Part shown: positions 14,735 to 20,893 of the stretch, in pieces
Layout: each line of letters begins with the position of its first letter
Numbering within the stretch: the stretch's first letter is position 1
Made by a program: the position numbers and the translations under genes
The notes under the pieces: model-generated
The model's input: the letters and a program-made list of their open reading frames with translations, nothing else
Told to the model about the DNA's origin: nothing
Databases searched by the model: none
Assembly (NCBI GenBank): GCA_002441445.1
Contig: DJWC01000006.1
Location: forward strand, 1 to 20,893
DNA from: Pusillimonas sp. UBA6240
GTDB taxonomy: Bacteria; Pseudomonadota; Gammaproteobacteria; Burkholderiales; Burkholderiaceae_B
Direction: 5' to 3'
DNA: 20,893 nt

Positions 14735-14944
14735 ATGGCTACCTCGGCAAAAGTTATACGCCATCGCAACCGGCTACGGGCGGAGGGTTTGCGTCCCTTC
14801 CAAATATGGGTGCCTGATACCCGCAAGGCTCAATTTGCGGAGCAGATAAAGCGGCAGGTTCGCAAACTGAAGGGCGACCCCGCCGAAAAAGAAATTCTGA
14901 AATTTACCGACGATGCGGCCGGGTCGACCGAGGGCTGGCGATGA
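14735..14944 (+). CDS. MazE-like antitoxin (DUF3018 family)
   Basis: A 69-residue basic protein of the DUF3018 type, recognised by SAKVIRHRNRLRAEGLRPFQ (4-23), then IWVPDTR and a C-terminal acidic tail that would wrap the toxin. These small antitoxins precede MazF/PemK toxins and bind the promoter. The final TGA overlaps the toxin's ATG as ATGA (14941-14944), so the two are translationally coupled. The ribosome site is weak (AGG before 14730). It ends in an acidic, unstructured stretch (KFTDDAAGSTEGW), as expected. Confidence 0.88.
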   Translation: MATSAKVIRHRNRLRAEGLRPFQIWVPDTRKAQFAEQIKRQVRKLKGDPAEKEILKFTDDAAGSTEGWR

Positions 14945-15264
14945 GCGGCCGGGGTAGTCTTGTTACTGTGGCTATCAAAGGCGATTTCGGCAAGCCTCGC
15001 CCCGCATTGATTATCCAGTCCGATCTGCTTGCTGAAATGCAGAGCGTTATTGTGTGCCCGATCACTAGCGATATACGGGATGCCGCTTTTCGCGTCATTA
15101 TCGAGCCGAATCCGGCTAATGGTTTGCAATCGCTGTCTCAGGTAATGGTGGACAAGATTGCTACCTTGTCGCGTTCAAAGATCGGTAAAACAATAGGTCG
15201 GCTGGACGATGAGCGGATGCGCGCTGTCGAGCGGACGTTGTTGTGGGTCGTCGGTATAGCTTGA
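14941..15264 (+). CDS. MazF/PemK-type toxin
   Basis: A 107-residue toxin of the PemK/MazF family, which are ribosome-independent endoribonucleases cutting mRNA at short sequences. GDFGKPRPALIIQSD (14-28) is the defining run, containing the conserved arginine. CPITSDI (39-45) holds the usual Thr/Ser region, and QVMVDKIATLSRSKIG (67-82) is also typical. The start overlaps the antitoxin stop. Length and layout look complete, so it should be active. It follows a terminator and is transcribed separately from the hydrolase operon. Confidence 0.9.
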   Translation: MSGRGSLVTVAIKGDFGKPRPALIIQSDLLAEMQSVIVCPITSDIRDAAFRVIIEPNPANGLQSLSQVMVDKIATLSRSKIGKTIGRLDDERMRAVERTLLWVVGIA

Positions 15265-15420
15265 TAACTCCCGGCAAGGCGCGGTTCGAAGCGCTACCCT
15301 GTACAGCAAGCAGGAAATCAAGTCAGGAAGCGCTGTGAGATCCCGCCGGACGCAGCATGGCGCTGCGCGGATGACCTTTCAATACATAAACTATTCTTAT
15401 AAGCAGTTTAAAAGGTCAAA

Positions 15421-15449
15421 TTGATTTAACCATTCCACAAGAGTATGGT
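15421..15449 (+). promoter_or_regulatory. candidate promoter of the 15507 Bug gene with a weak operator-like site
   Basis: TTGATT (15421-15426), 17 bases and TATGGT (15444-15449) fit a sigma-70 promoter. TTTAACCATT (15425-15434), the complement of AATGGTTAAA, lies in the spacer and resembles AGTGGTTAACA near 921, but it is a poor match to the full motif. The rest of the 242-base gap is AT-rich from 15380 to 15475 with nothing else recognisable. Confidence 0.5.
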
Positions 15450-15506
15450 CTATGGGCTAATCAATAATCAATCGCGCAGGGTGTTCGTGCCCTGGAGGAG
15501 ACCACA

Positions 15507-16628
15507 ATGAAGTTTTTAGTTGCCCGCACGCGGGAATGGCTCGGACTGTCCGGCTCGGTAGGCAAAGAAGCAGCCGGAGCGGCAAAGCGCGGCGCGCGGC
15601 ATGCGGGCATGGCATTGGCGCAGGCCGACCTATCGAACCCATCGCAGTCCGGCCTGTTGCGGCGCTCACTATCGTGGCGCGGCATGGCCGCGGCGGCGGG
15701 TTTGGCCTTGTCGATGGGGGCGCAGGCGGCTTACCCGGACAAGCCTGTGCAGGTGATTATTTCCTTTCCGCCGGCGGGTGCGACGGATGTTTTGGCGCGC
15801 GCGGTGGGGCAGCGGCTGTCCACCGAGCTGGGCCAATCCGTGGTGGTGGACAACAAGCCGGGGGCCGGCGGGGCGATAGGCTTGATGGCCGGCGCGCGCG
15901 CCGCGCCCAATGGCTATGTGCTGTATCTGGCGGCCACGACCAATCAGGCGATCGCGGCGGCGATCTACAAAGATCAGCAGGCCCATCTGGCGAAGGATTT
16001 CGAACCCATCGGGCTGATCGGCTATGTGCCGCACGCGCTGGTGGTGCCGGCCAGCCTGCCGGTGAAGAGCGTGGCCGAGCTCATCGACTATATCAAGGCG
16101 GCTCCCGGCGAATACAACTATGCATCGCAGGGGGTGGGCACGCTGTCGCACCTGGAAGGCGAGCTGTTCACCGCGCGCTATGGCTTGAAGATTACCCATA
16201 TCCCCTATAAGGGCAGTGTGCAGGCCTTGCCCGATGTGGCCAACGGCACCGCCACCATGATGTTCGACAGCGTGACGGGTTCCATGCCTTTGGCGAAAGG
16301 GGGCAAGCTGAGATACCTGGCGGTGGCTGCGCCGGCGCGCGTGGCCTTGCTGCCGGATGTTCCCACGCTGGGCGAGGCGGGAATCGAGAACGTCATTCCG
16401 GATAACCGCTTCGGCTTGTTCGCCCCCAAGGGCACGCCGCCGGACATTCTTGAAACCGTGTCCGCCGCATTGAAGCGCGCGCTGGCCGATCCGGACCTGC
16501 AAGCATCCCTGGCCACGCAGGCGGTCCAGCTGATGTATGCTCCCGGACCCGATCTTCAAAAAGTCGTGGAAGACGAACATGAATATTGGGCCGGCGTCGT
16601 CAAATCGGCGAACGTAACGGCTAAGTGA
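15507..16628 (+). CDS. Bug/TctC-family solute receptor with very long N-terminal region
   Basis: A Bug receptor with VQVIISFPPAGATD, VVDNKPGAGG, APNGYVLYL, HIPYKGSVQALP and LFAPKGTPPDIL. The start at ATG 15507 is strong (GGAGGAGA just upstream), giving 373 residues, yet the mature-like part (AAYPDKPVQV) begins near residue 75. About 50 residues precede the signal-like segment RRSLSWRGMAAAAGLALSMG. The RRSLSW run loosely resembles a twin-arginine (Tat) motif, unlike the Sec signals of most Bug proteins. The Bug protein at 10104-11195 shares the long leader but has no such pair. It is followed by a GC-rich hairpin and a GGT-like gene and may be cotranscribed with it. Confidence 0.87.
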   Translation: MKFLVARTREWLGLSGSVGKEAAGAAKRGARHAGMALAQADLSNPSQSGLLRRSLSWRGMAAAAGLALSMGAQAAYPDKPVQVIISFPPAGATDVLARAVGQRLSTELGQSVVVDNKPGAGGAIGLMAGARAAPNGYVLYLAATTNQAIAAAIYKDQQAHLAKDFEPIGLIGYVPHALVVPASLPVKSVAELIDYIKAAPGEYNYASQGVGTLSHLEGELFTARYGLKITHIPYKGSVQALPDVANGTATMMFDSVTGSMPLAKGGKLRYLAVAAPARVALLPDVPTLGEAGIENVIPDNRFGLFAPKGTPPDILETVSAALKRALADPDLQASLATQAVQLMYAPGPDLQKVVEDEHEYWAGVVKSANVTAK

Positions 16629-16647
16629 TCGAGGCACGCCCAGCGGC

Positions 16648-16698
16648 CCGGCGCCTTGCAAGCCACGGCGCCGGTTGCCGCCGGGTTCTTTAAATTTT
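16648..16698 (+). terminator. candidate terminator after the 15507 Bug gene
   Basis: CCGGCGCC (16648-16655) and GGCGCCGG (16667-16674) pair perfectly around an 11-base loop. A T-rich run (TTCTTTAAATTTTT) follows about ten bases later and leads straight to the next start. The distance to the T's makes termination uncertain. Confidence 0.45.
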
Positions 16699-16699
16699 T

Positions 16700-18316
16700 A
16701 TGTGGCAAAAAATGAGCAAGGCTACCGATTTCTGGTCATTCCCTTACACTTCGCAGCGCATGCCGGTGCTGGCCGACAATGTGGTCAGTACGTCGCAGCC
16801 GCTGGCCAGCGCGGCCGGCCTGCAGATGTTCATGCGCGGCGGCAACGCGATGGACGCCGCGCTGGCGACCGCGATCGCGCTGACGGTGGTCGAGCCCTGC
16901 ATGAACGGCATCGGCGGCGATCTGTTCGCTTTGGTCTGGGACGGCTCGGCCATGCATGGCCTGAACTCCAGCGGGCGCGCGCCGGCGGCGTGGACGCCCG
17001 ATCGCTATAGCGGCTTGAGCGCCATGCCTCTGCGCGGCTGGGATAGCGTGACGGTGCCCGGCGCCGTGGCCGGCTGGCGGGCGCTGGCGGAAAAATTCGG
17101 CAGCCTGCCGTTCGAGGATTATTTCGAGCCCGCGTTGCGCTACGCGCGCGATGGCTATCTGGTGTCGCCCACGGTGCATAGGCAGTGGCAGGCGCAGATC
17201 GCCGAACTGTCCAGCCAGCCGGGGTTTGCCGATGCCTTTGCGCCCGGCGGGCGCGCGCCCTTGCCCGGCGAACGCTTTGTATGCCCGGGGCAGGCCGGCA
17301 CGCTGGAAAAAATCGCCCGCAGCAAGGGTGATGCCTTCTACAAGGGCGAACTGGCCGCCGCGATAGCCGCGCATGCGCGCAATACCGGCGGCCTGATGAC
17401 GGAAGCCGACCTGGCCGCGCACCGCGCGGACTGGGTGGAGCCCATACGCATGGCGTATCGCGACCTGGAGGTCGTGGAAATCGGCCCCAACGGGCAGGGC
17501 ATCGGAGCCCTGATGGCGCTGGGCATGCTGGACACGCTGGATGTTTCCCATCTGGCGGTGGATTCGGCCGACTATGTGCATCTGCAGCTCGAGGCCATGA
17601 AGCTGGCGTTCGCCGACTTGCACGAGTATGTCGGCGACGCCGACACCATGTCTCCCGGCATGGCGCAGAAGCTGCTGGACCGCAACTACCTGGCGTCCAG
17701 GGCGCGCGACATCGACCCGCGCAAGGCGGCTTATCCCGGCCCCGGCAACCCGCATTCGGGCGGCACCGTCTACCTGACCGCTGCCGACAAGAACGGCATG
17801 ATGGTGTCCCTGATCCAGTCCAATTTCAAAGGCTTTGGTTCGGGCGTGGTGGTGCCCGGCACGGGTATTGCGCTCCATAACCGCGGCTGCGGCTTCAGCA
17901 CGCGCGCCGGCCACCCCAACCAGGTAGGGCCGGGCAAGCGGCCTTTCCACACCATCATTCCCGGTTTCATGATGCGCGGCGGCCTGCCTTTGGCCAGCTT
18001 CGGCCTGATGGGCGGGTCCATCCAGGCCCAGGGCCATGTGCAGATGGCTTGCCGCCTGGCGGATTTCGGGCAGAACCCGCAATCGGCCAGCGACGCGCCG
18101 CGCTGGCGCGTGGCGGACGACAACCGCCAGGTGCGCGTGGAATGGAATATGCCGGCCGAAACAGTCCAGGGCCTGCGCGAGCGCGGGCACGATGTCCAGG
18201 CCGGGCCGCGTTTCGACCTGGAATTCGGCTGCGCCCAACTCGCCATGCGGCTGGATGGCGGCGGCTACCTGGCCGCGTCCGACCATCGCAAGGACGGCTG
18301 CGCGATGGGTATATAG
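16700..18316 (+). CDS. gamma-glutamyltransferase family protein, no signal peptide (YwrD-like)
   Basis: A 538-residue Ntn-hydrolase of the gamma-glutamyltransferase family, made as one chain that cuts itself before a threonine. Family marks: STSQPLASAAGLQMFMRGGN (30-49), NGIGGDLFALVW (69-80) and TVPGAVAGWRAL (118-129) in the large-subunit half. Thr356 in HSGGTVYLT is the probable nucleophile at the new N-terminus, followed by DKNGMMVSLIQS, RPFHTIIPG and GLMGGSIQAQGH. Unlike exported GGT of enterobacteria it lacks a signal peptide, so it is probably cytoplasmic like YwrD-type members, which act on gamma-glutamyl or N-acyl-type substrates not well defined. ATGs at 16700 and 16712 are both possible, with no strong ribosome site. 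The glycine-controlled dehydrogenase follows. Confidence 0.88.
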   Translation: MWQKMSKATDFWSFPYTSQRMPVLADNVVSTSQPLASAAGLQMFMRGGNAMDAALATAIALTVVEPCMNGIGGDLFALVWDGSAMHGLNSSGRAPAAWTPDRYSGLSAMPLRGWDSVTVPGAVAGWRALAEKFGSLPFEDYFEPALRYARDGYLVSPTVHRQWQAQIAELSSQPGFADAFAPGGRAPLPGERFVCPGQAGTLEKIARSKGDAFYKGELAAAIAAHARNTGGLMTEADLAAHRADWVEPIRMAYRDLEVVEIGPNGQGIGALMALGMLDTLDVSHLAVDSADYVHLQLEAMKLAFADLHEYVGDADTMSPGMAQKLLDRNYLASRARDIDPRKAAYPGPGNPHSGGTVYLTAADKNGMMVSLIQSNFKGFGSGVVVPGTGIALHNRGCGFSTRAGHPNQVGPGKRPFHTIIPGFMMRGGLPLASFGLMGGSIQAQGHVQMACRLADFGQNPQSASDAPRWRVADDNRQVRVEWNMPAETVQGLRERGHDVQAGPRFDLEFGCAQLAMRLDGGGYLAASDHRKDGCAMGI

Positions 18317-18409
18317 ACCCGGGCGGCACGCCGTAAAGCGTGTCGCGCCGCGACGTGCCGCGCAGCATGTCGCAGGGCATGGCGCGCCGGTATAGGGAAA
18401 GCCCCCGGC

Positions 18410-18438
18410 TTGCGGTTCTTCGTGGCTGCGGGTATTCT
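18410..18438 (+). promoter_or_regulatory. candidate promoter of the riboswitch-dehydrogenase transcript
   Basis: TTGCGG (18410-18415), 17 bases, then TATTCT (18433-18438). The start point would fall about ten bases before the first riboswitch stem at 18454. The match is moderate, but the position is right. Confidence 0.5.
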
Positions 18439-18453
18439 TCGCGGGTCATCGCA

Positions 18454-18621
18454 AATCATGTAGAAGAGTCCGGCTTCGAGCCGGCGCCGACGGAGCAACC
18501 GCCCCGGAAACTCTCAGGCAGCAGGACTGCATGATTCAGACAATCTGGAGAGCGGCCTTGGCTGGCCCACCGAAGGGGAACCGGCGCCGCGCCGGTGAAA
18601 CTCTCAGGTACCAAGACAGAT
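18454..18621 (+). promoter_or_regulatory. tandem glycine riboswitch (two aptamers)
   Basis: Two glycine aptamers in series. Aptamer 1: P1 arms AATCATGTAG (18454-18463) and CTGCATGATT (18527-18536) pair with one G-U; inside are CGCCGACGGAGCAA and ACTCTCAGGCA. Aptamer 2: ATCTG (18543-18547) pairs with CAGAT (18617-18621), with GGAGAG, CACCGAAGGGGAA and AACTCTCAGGTA inside. The shared ACTCTCAGG(C/T)A and CCGA(A/C)GG cores and the short linker match the known class. Glycine binding usually turns genes on, for glycine breakdown. The output is not clear: the segment from 18622 has a small hairpin but no T-run before GGAG (18660-18663), so control of translation seems likelier than termination. Confidence 0.92.
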
Positions 18622-18668
18622 GGGGCGTCGCCGCCATAAGGCGTCGGCCCACTATTCCTGGAGCTCTC

Positions 18669-19973
18669 ATGCACCACATTGCCGTTATCGGCGCCGGCAT
18701 CACCGGCGTCACGTCCGCTTACGCCCTGCGCAAACTGGGCTATGAAGTCACTGTCATCGATCGCCAGCGCTATTGCGGCATGGAGACATCCTATGCCAAT
18801 GGCGGCCAGTTATCGGCCAGCAACGCCGAAGTCTGGAACAATACGGCGACCCTGATCAAGGGAATACGGTGGATGTTCACCCGCGATGCGCCCTTGCTGG
18901 TCAATCCCGCTTTTAGCTGGCACAAGTATTCCTGGATGATGGAATTCGTGCGCAATGTTCCCAATTACCGCCGCAATACCGTGGAAACCACCCGGCTCGC
19001 GATCGAGGCCCGGGAACATCTTTACCGCATTGCCGAAGAAGAAGGCATAGCGTTCGACCTGGAACGGCGCGGCATTCTGCATGTGTATCATGACCGCAAG
19101 AGCTTCGAAGCCGGCCGCCGCGTCAGCCGGCTATTGCGCGAGGGCGGGCTGGAAAGGCGCGAGGTCACGCCCGAAGAGGCGCGAGCCATCGAGCCGGCCT
19201 TGCGCGAGGATTGCTATGGCGGGTTTTATACGCCCAGCGACGCCACCGGCGATATCCACAAATTCACGCGCGGGCTGGCCGACGCTTGCATGCGCATGGG
19301 CGTCGCGTTCCGGATGGATGCCGAGGTGCAGGCGATCCGGCCCGCGGGCGCCCGGCACAGCCTGTTGCTGGCGTCGACGGGTGCAAATGGAAATCGGCAA
19401 CACCGGCTCGCACGGGATGTGGACGCCACGCGGCAGGACGTTGCGGGGCATAGCGGCGCCCATCTGGACAGCCTGCAGGCCGACGCCGTGGTGATATGCG
19501 CCGGCGTGGCCAGCCGGCGTTTCGCCGCCATGCTGGGCGACCGCGTCAATATCTATCCGGTCAAGGGGTATTCCATCACCGTCGGGCTGGATGACGAAGC
19601 CAGCGTGCGGGCGGCGCCCTGGGTCAGCCTGCTGGATGAAGAGGCGAAGATCGTTACCAGCCGGCTGGGCGAGCATCGCTTCCGGGTGGCGGGCACGGCG
19701 GAGTTCAACGGTTTCAACAAGGATATCCGCGCCGATCGCATACAGCCGCTGGTGGATTGGGTGCGTCGCAGCTTCCCCGATGTGGATACGGAGCAGGTTG
19801 TGCCCTGGGCGGGCCTGCGTCCCATGATGCCGGACATGATGCCGCGCGTGCGCGCGGGCAGCAGGCCGGGCGTGTTCTATAACACCGGTCATGGTCATCT
19901 GGGATGGACGCTGTCGCCGATCACGGCCCATTTATTGAGCGCCGCCGTGCAGGAGCGCCTGGCGGCGGCCTGA
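18669..19973 (+). CDS. DadA-type FAD-dependent D-amino-acid dehydrogenase/glycine-oxidase-like protein
   Basis: A 434-residue flavoprotein of the DAO/DadA family. GAGITG (8-13) with IDRQ (30-33) is the FAD nucleotide fold. ETSYANGGQLSAS follows the DadA pattern, as do IKGIRWMFTRDAPLL and the C-terminal GHGHLGWTLSP. DadA enzymes oxidise D-amino acids, chiefly D-alanine, to 2-oxo acids and pass electrons to the respiratory chain. The glycine riboswitch points to glycine or a glycine-related substrate. That is inference. Residues about 223-260 hold a polar stretch (GNRQHRLARDVDATRQ) longer than I expect in DadA. The start at 18669 has GGAG five bases upstream; an in-frame ATG at 18531 lies inside the riboswitch and is not used. 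Confidence 0.88.
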   Translation: MHHIAVIGAGITGVTSAYALRKLGYEVTVIDRQRYCGMETSYANGGQLSASNAEVWNNTATLIKGIRWMFTRDAPLLVNPAFSWHKYSWMMEFVRNVPNYRRNTVETTRLAIEAREHLYRIAEEEGIAFDLERRGILHVYHDRKSFEAGRRVSRLLREGGLERREVTPEEARAIEPALREDCYGGFYTPSDATGDIHKFTRGLADACMRMGVAFRMDAEVQAIRPAGARHSLLLASTGANGNRQHRLARDVDATRQDVAGHSGAHLDSLQADAVVICAGVASRRFAAMLGDRVNIYPVKGYSITVGLDDEASVRAAPWVSLLDEEAKIVTSRLGEHRFRVAGTAEFNGFNKDIRADRIQPLVDWVRRSFPDVDTEQVVPWAGLRPMMPDMMPRVRAGSRPGVFYNTGHGHLGWTLSPITAHLLSAAVQERLAAA

Positions 19974-20030
19974 CGGGCCGGCACTTGGCATTCATCTGCT
20001 TGTCAGCTTGGCGGAAGTAGCATTCAAGGT

Positions 20031-20822
20031 TTGCATTCACGGGCCTCGAGCTTGCTGCCACGTATCCATGTCATCAGTCTGACCGCCGCGCAAGAGCGGC
20101 GGTCATTCATGCAAAGCCAACTGCATCGCTTGGGCCTGCCCTACGAATTCTTCGATGCGGTGCACGGCGCACAAACGCCCGACCATTACCTCTTCCGCAA
20201 GTACAACGATAAAAAGCGCGCCAGCCTGCGCGGCGCCGGCGCGTCGCTGCGCTTGCCGCAGTTGGGTTGTTTCGCCAGCCATTATCTGCTTTGGGAGGAA
20301 TGCGTGCGCGTCGGCCGGCCCATCATGGTGCTGGAAGACGATGCCATACTGCTCCCCGGCTTCATGGACTTCTACCGCCATGCGGCCGACTTCACGGGCT
20401 TCCATGGCTTGATCTGGATGCAGCCCAGCCGCAAGGCGCCCAACCAGACGGGCCGGCCTTTGCGCAAGATAGGGCCGTTCACCGTGAAGAAATTCGCCAA
20501 GGGGTTTTCGGGCTGCACCGGTTATCTGATCACGCCGGCTGCCGCGCGCAGCCTGCTGGACTACGCGCAGGAATGGCTGTACCCGGTGGATATCACCATG
20601 GACCGCTTCTACGACCACAAGGTGGAAGCCATAGGCATAGACCCGGTCTGCGTCATGCAGGACGATGACCTGGAATCTTCCATCAATGTGGCGGATACGG
20701 GCCGGCGGCGCGGCCTGGGCGAAAGATTGCGACGCGAGTACGCCAACCTGAAGGACGGGCTGCGCCGCGTCGCCCACAACCTGGTGTTCGCGGCCAAGCT
20801 GAAGCTGGGGCGCCAGGATTGA
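20031..20822 (+). CDS. glycosyltransferase family 25 (LPS-type) protein
   Basis: A 263-residue protein of glycosyltransferase family 25, whose members (LgtB, Lex1 and similar) add galactose or another sugar to lipooligosaccharide. The family layout is clear: IHVISLTAAQERR (12-24), LPYEFFDAVHG (36-46), LPQLGCFASHYLLWEEC (75-91) and the metal-binding LEDDA (101-105), then CTGYLITPAAARSLL. It probably acts at the inner membrane and ends in a basic tail. The start is unsure: TTG at 20031 has AAGG too close, and TTG at 20052 is also possible. It has no obvious link to the upstream metabolic genes. Confidence 0.85.
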   Translation: MHSRASSLLPRIHVISLTAAQERRSFMQSQLHRLGLPYEFFDAVHGAQTPDHYLFRKYNDKKRASLRGAGASLRLPQLGCFASHYLLWEECVRVGRPIMVLEDDAILLPGFMDFYRHAADFTGFHGLIWMQPSRKAPNQTGRPLRKIGPFTVKKFAKGFSGCTGYLITPAAARSLLDYAQEWLYPVDITMDRFYDHKVEAIGIDPVCVMQDDDLESSINVADTGRRRGLGERLRREYANLKDGLRRVAHNLVFAAKLKLGRQD

Positions 20823-20836
20823 GGCGCTGGGGGCCT

Positions 20837-20862
20837 GGGCCGGGTCGGGTTCCCGCCGGCCC
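20837..20862. terminator. GC-rich hairpin after the glycosyltransferase gene
   Basis: GGGCCGG (20837-20843) pairs with CCGGCCC (20856-20862), with CGGG and CCCG inside. It starts 15 bases after the stop. No T-run follows within the window, so it is only a candidate. Confidence 0.4.
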
Positions 20863-20864
20863 GG

Positions 20865-20891
20865 CCGATCGCGGCCGGACCGATCGCGGCC
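20865..20891. repeat. 12-bp tandem direct repeat at the window edge
   Basis: CCGATCGCGGCC occurs at 20865-20876 and again at 20880-20891, a 15-base period. The window ends two bases later, so the repeat number cannot be seen. Confidence 0.6.
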
Positions 20892-20893
20892 CG

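Noticed and set aside
16736..18286. Long minus-strand open frame opposite the GGT-like gene
   Set aside because: Same pattern: low-complexity basic composition and no motif, while the plus strand has an intact GGT family protein.
18531..18668. Upstream in-frame start for the DadA-type gene
   Set aside because: It lies inside the second half of the glycine riboswitch. The ATG at 18669 has a ribosome site and begins directly with the FAD fold.

Overview
The window is GC-rich DNA whose gene content points to a betaproteobacterium of the Alcaligenaceae type (Bordetella, Achromobacter, Pusillimonas and relatives). The main reason is four periplasmic Bug/TctC-type solute receptors within 13.5 kb, none with its TctA/TctB membrane partners. 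This receptor expansion is a hallmark of that family. No tRNA, rRNA, phage or CRISPR was seen.

Left part (1-6850): a partial Rpn-type (PD-(D/E)XK, transposase_31-like) nuclease gene runs off the left edge. A damaged second copy lies at 6185-6803, and 197 bp of near-identical sequence in direct orientation bracket the module between them. That module holds a divergent aconitase/LeuC-LeuD-like pair (1172-3017), a Bug receptor (3137-4144), a FadR-type GntR regulator (4393-5109) and an alpha/beta-hydrolase on the other strand (5270-6031).

Middle (6918-15264): a HigBA-type toxin-antitoxin pair (minus) is followed by two minus-strand genes, a fumarylacetoacetate-hydrolase (FAH) family enzyme and a Bug receptor, with an intrinsic terminator between them. 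Next comes another Bug receptor (minus), divergent from a plus-strand operon of FAH-family enzyme, a protein made of three RidA-like domains, and an alpha/beta-hydrolase. The operon ends at a good intrinsic terminator, followed by a MazEF-type pair.

Right part (15507-20893): a Bug receptor with an unusually long N-terminal region, a gamma-glutamyltransferase-like protein without signal peptide, a tandem glycine riboswitch ahead of a DadA-type FAD amino-acid dehydrogenase, and a family-25 glycosyltransferase.

The unifying signal is a short motif, ATGGTTGA(C/T)(C/T/A)(A/C), found in the promoter regions of the aconitase-like operon, the GntR gene and the Bug/FAH divergent pair, with a weaker relative ahead of the 15507 Bug gene. 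I infer that the GntR protein controls a scattered catabolic regulon that imports an organic acid and processes it through dehydratase-, FAH-, Rid- and hydrolase-type chemistry. The substrate cannot be read from the sequence.
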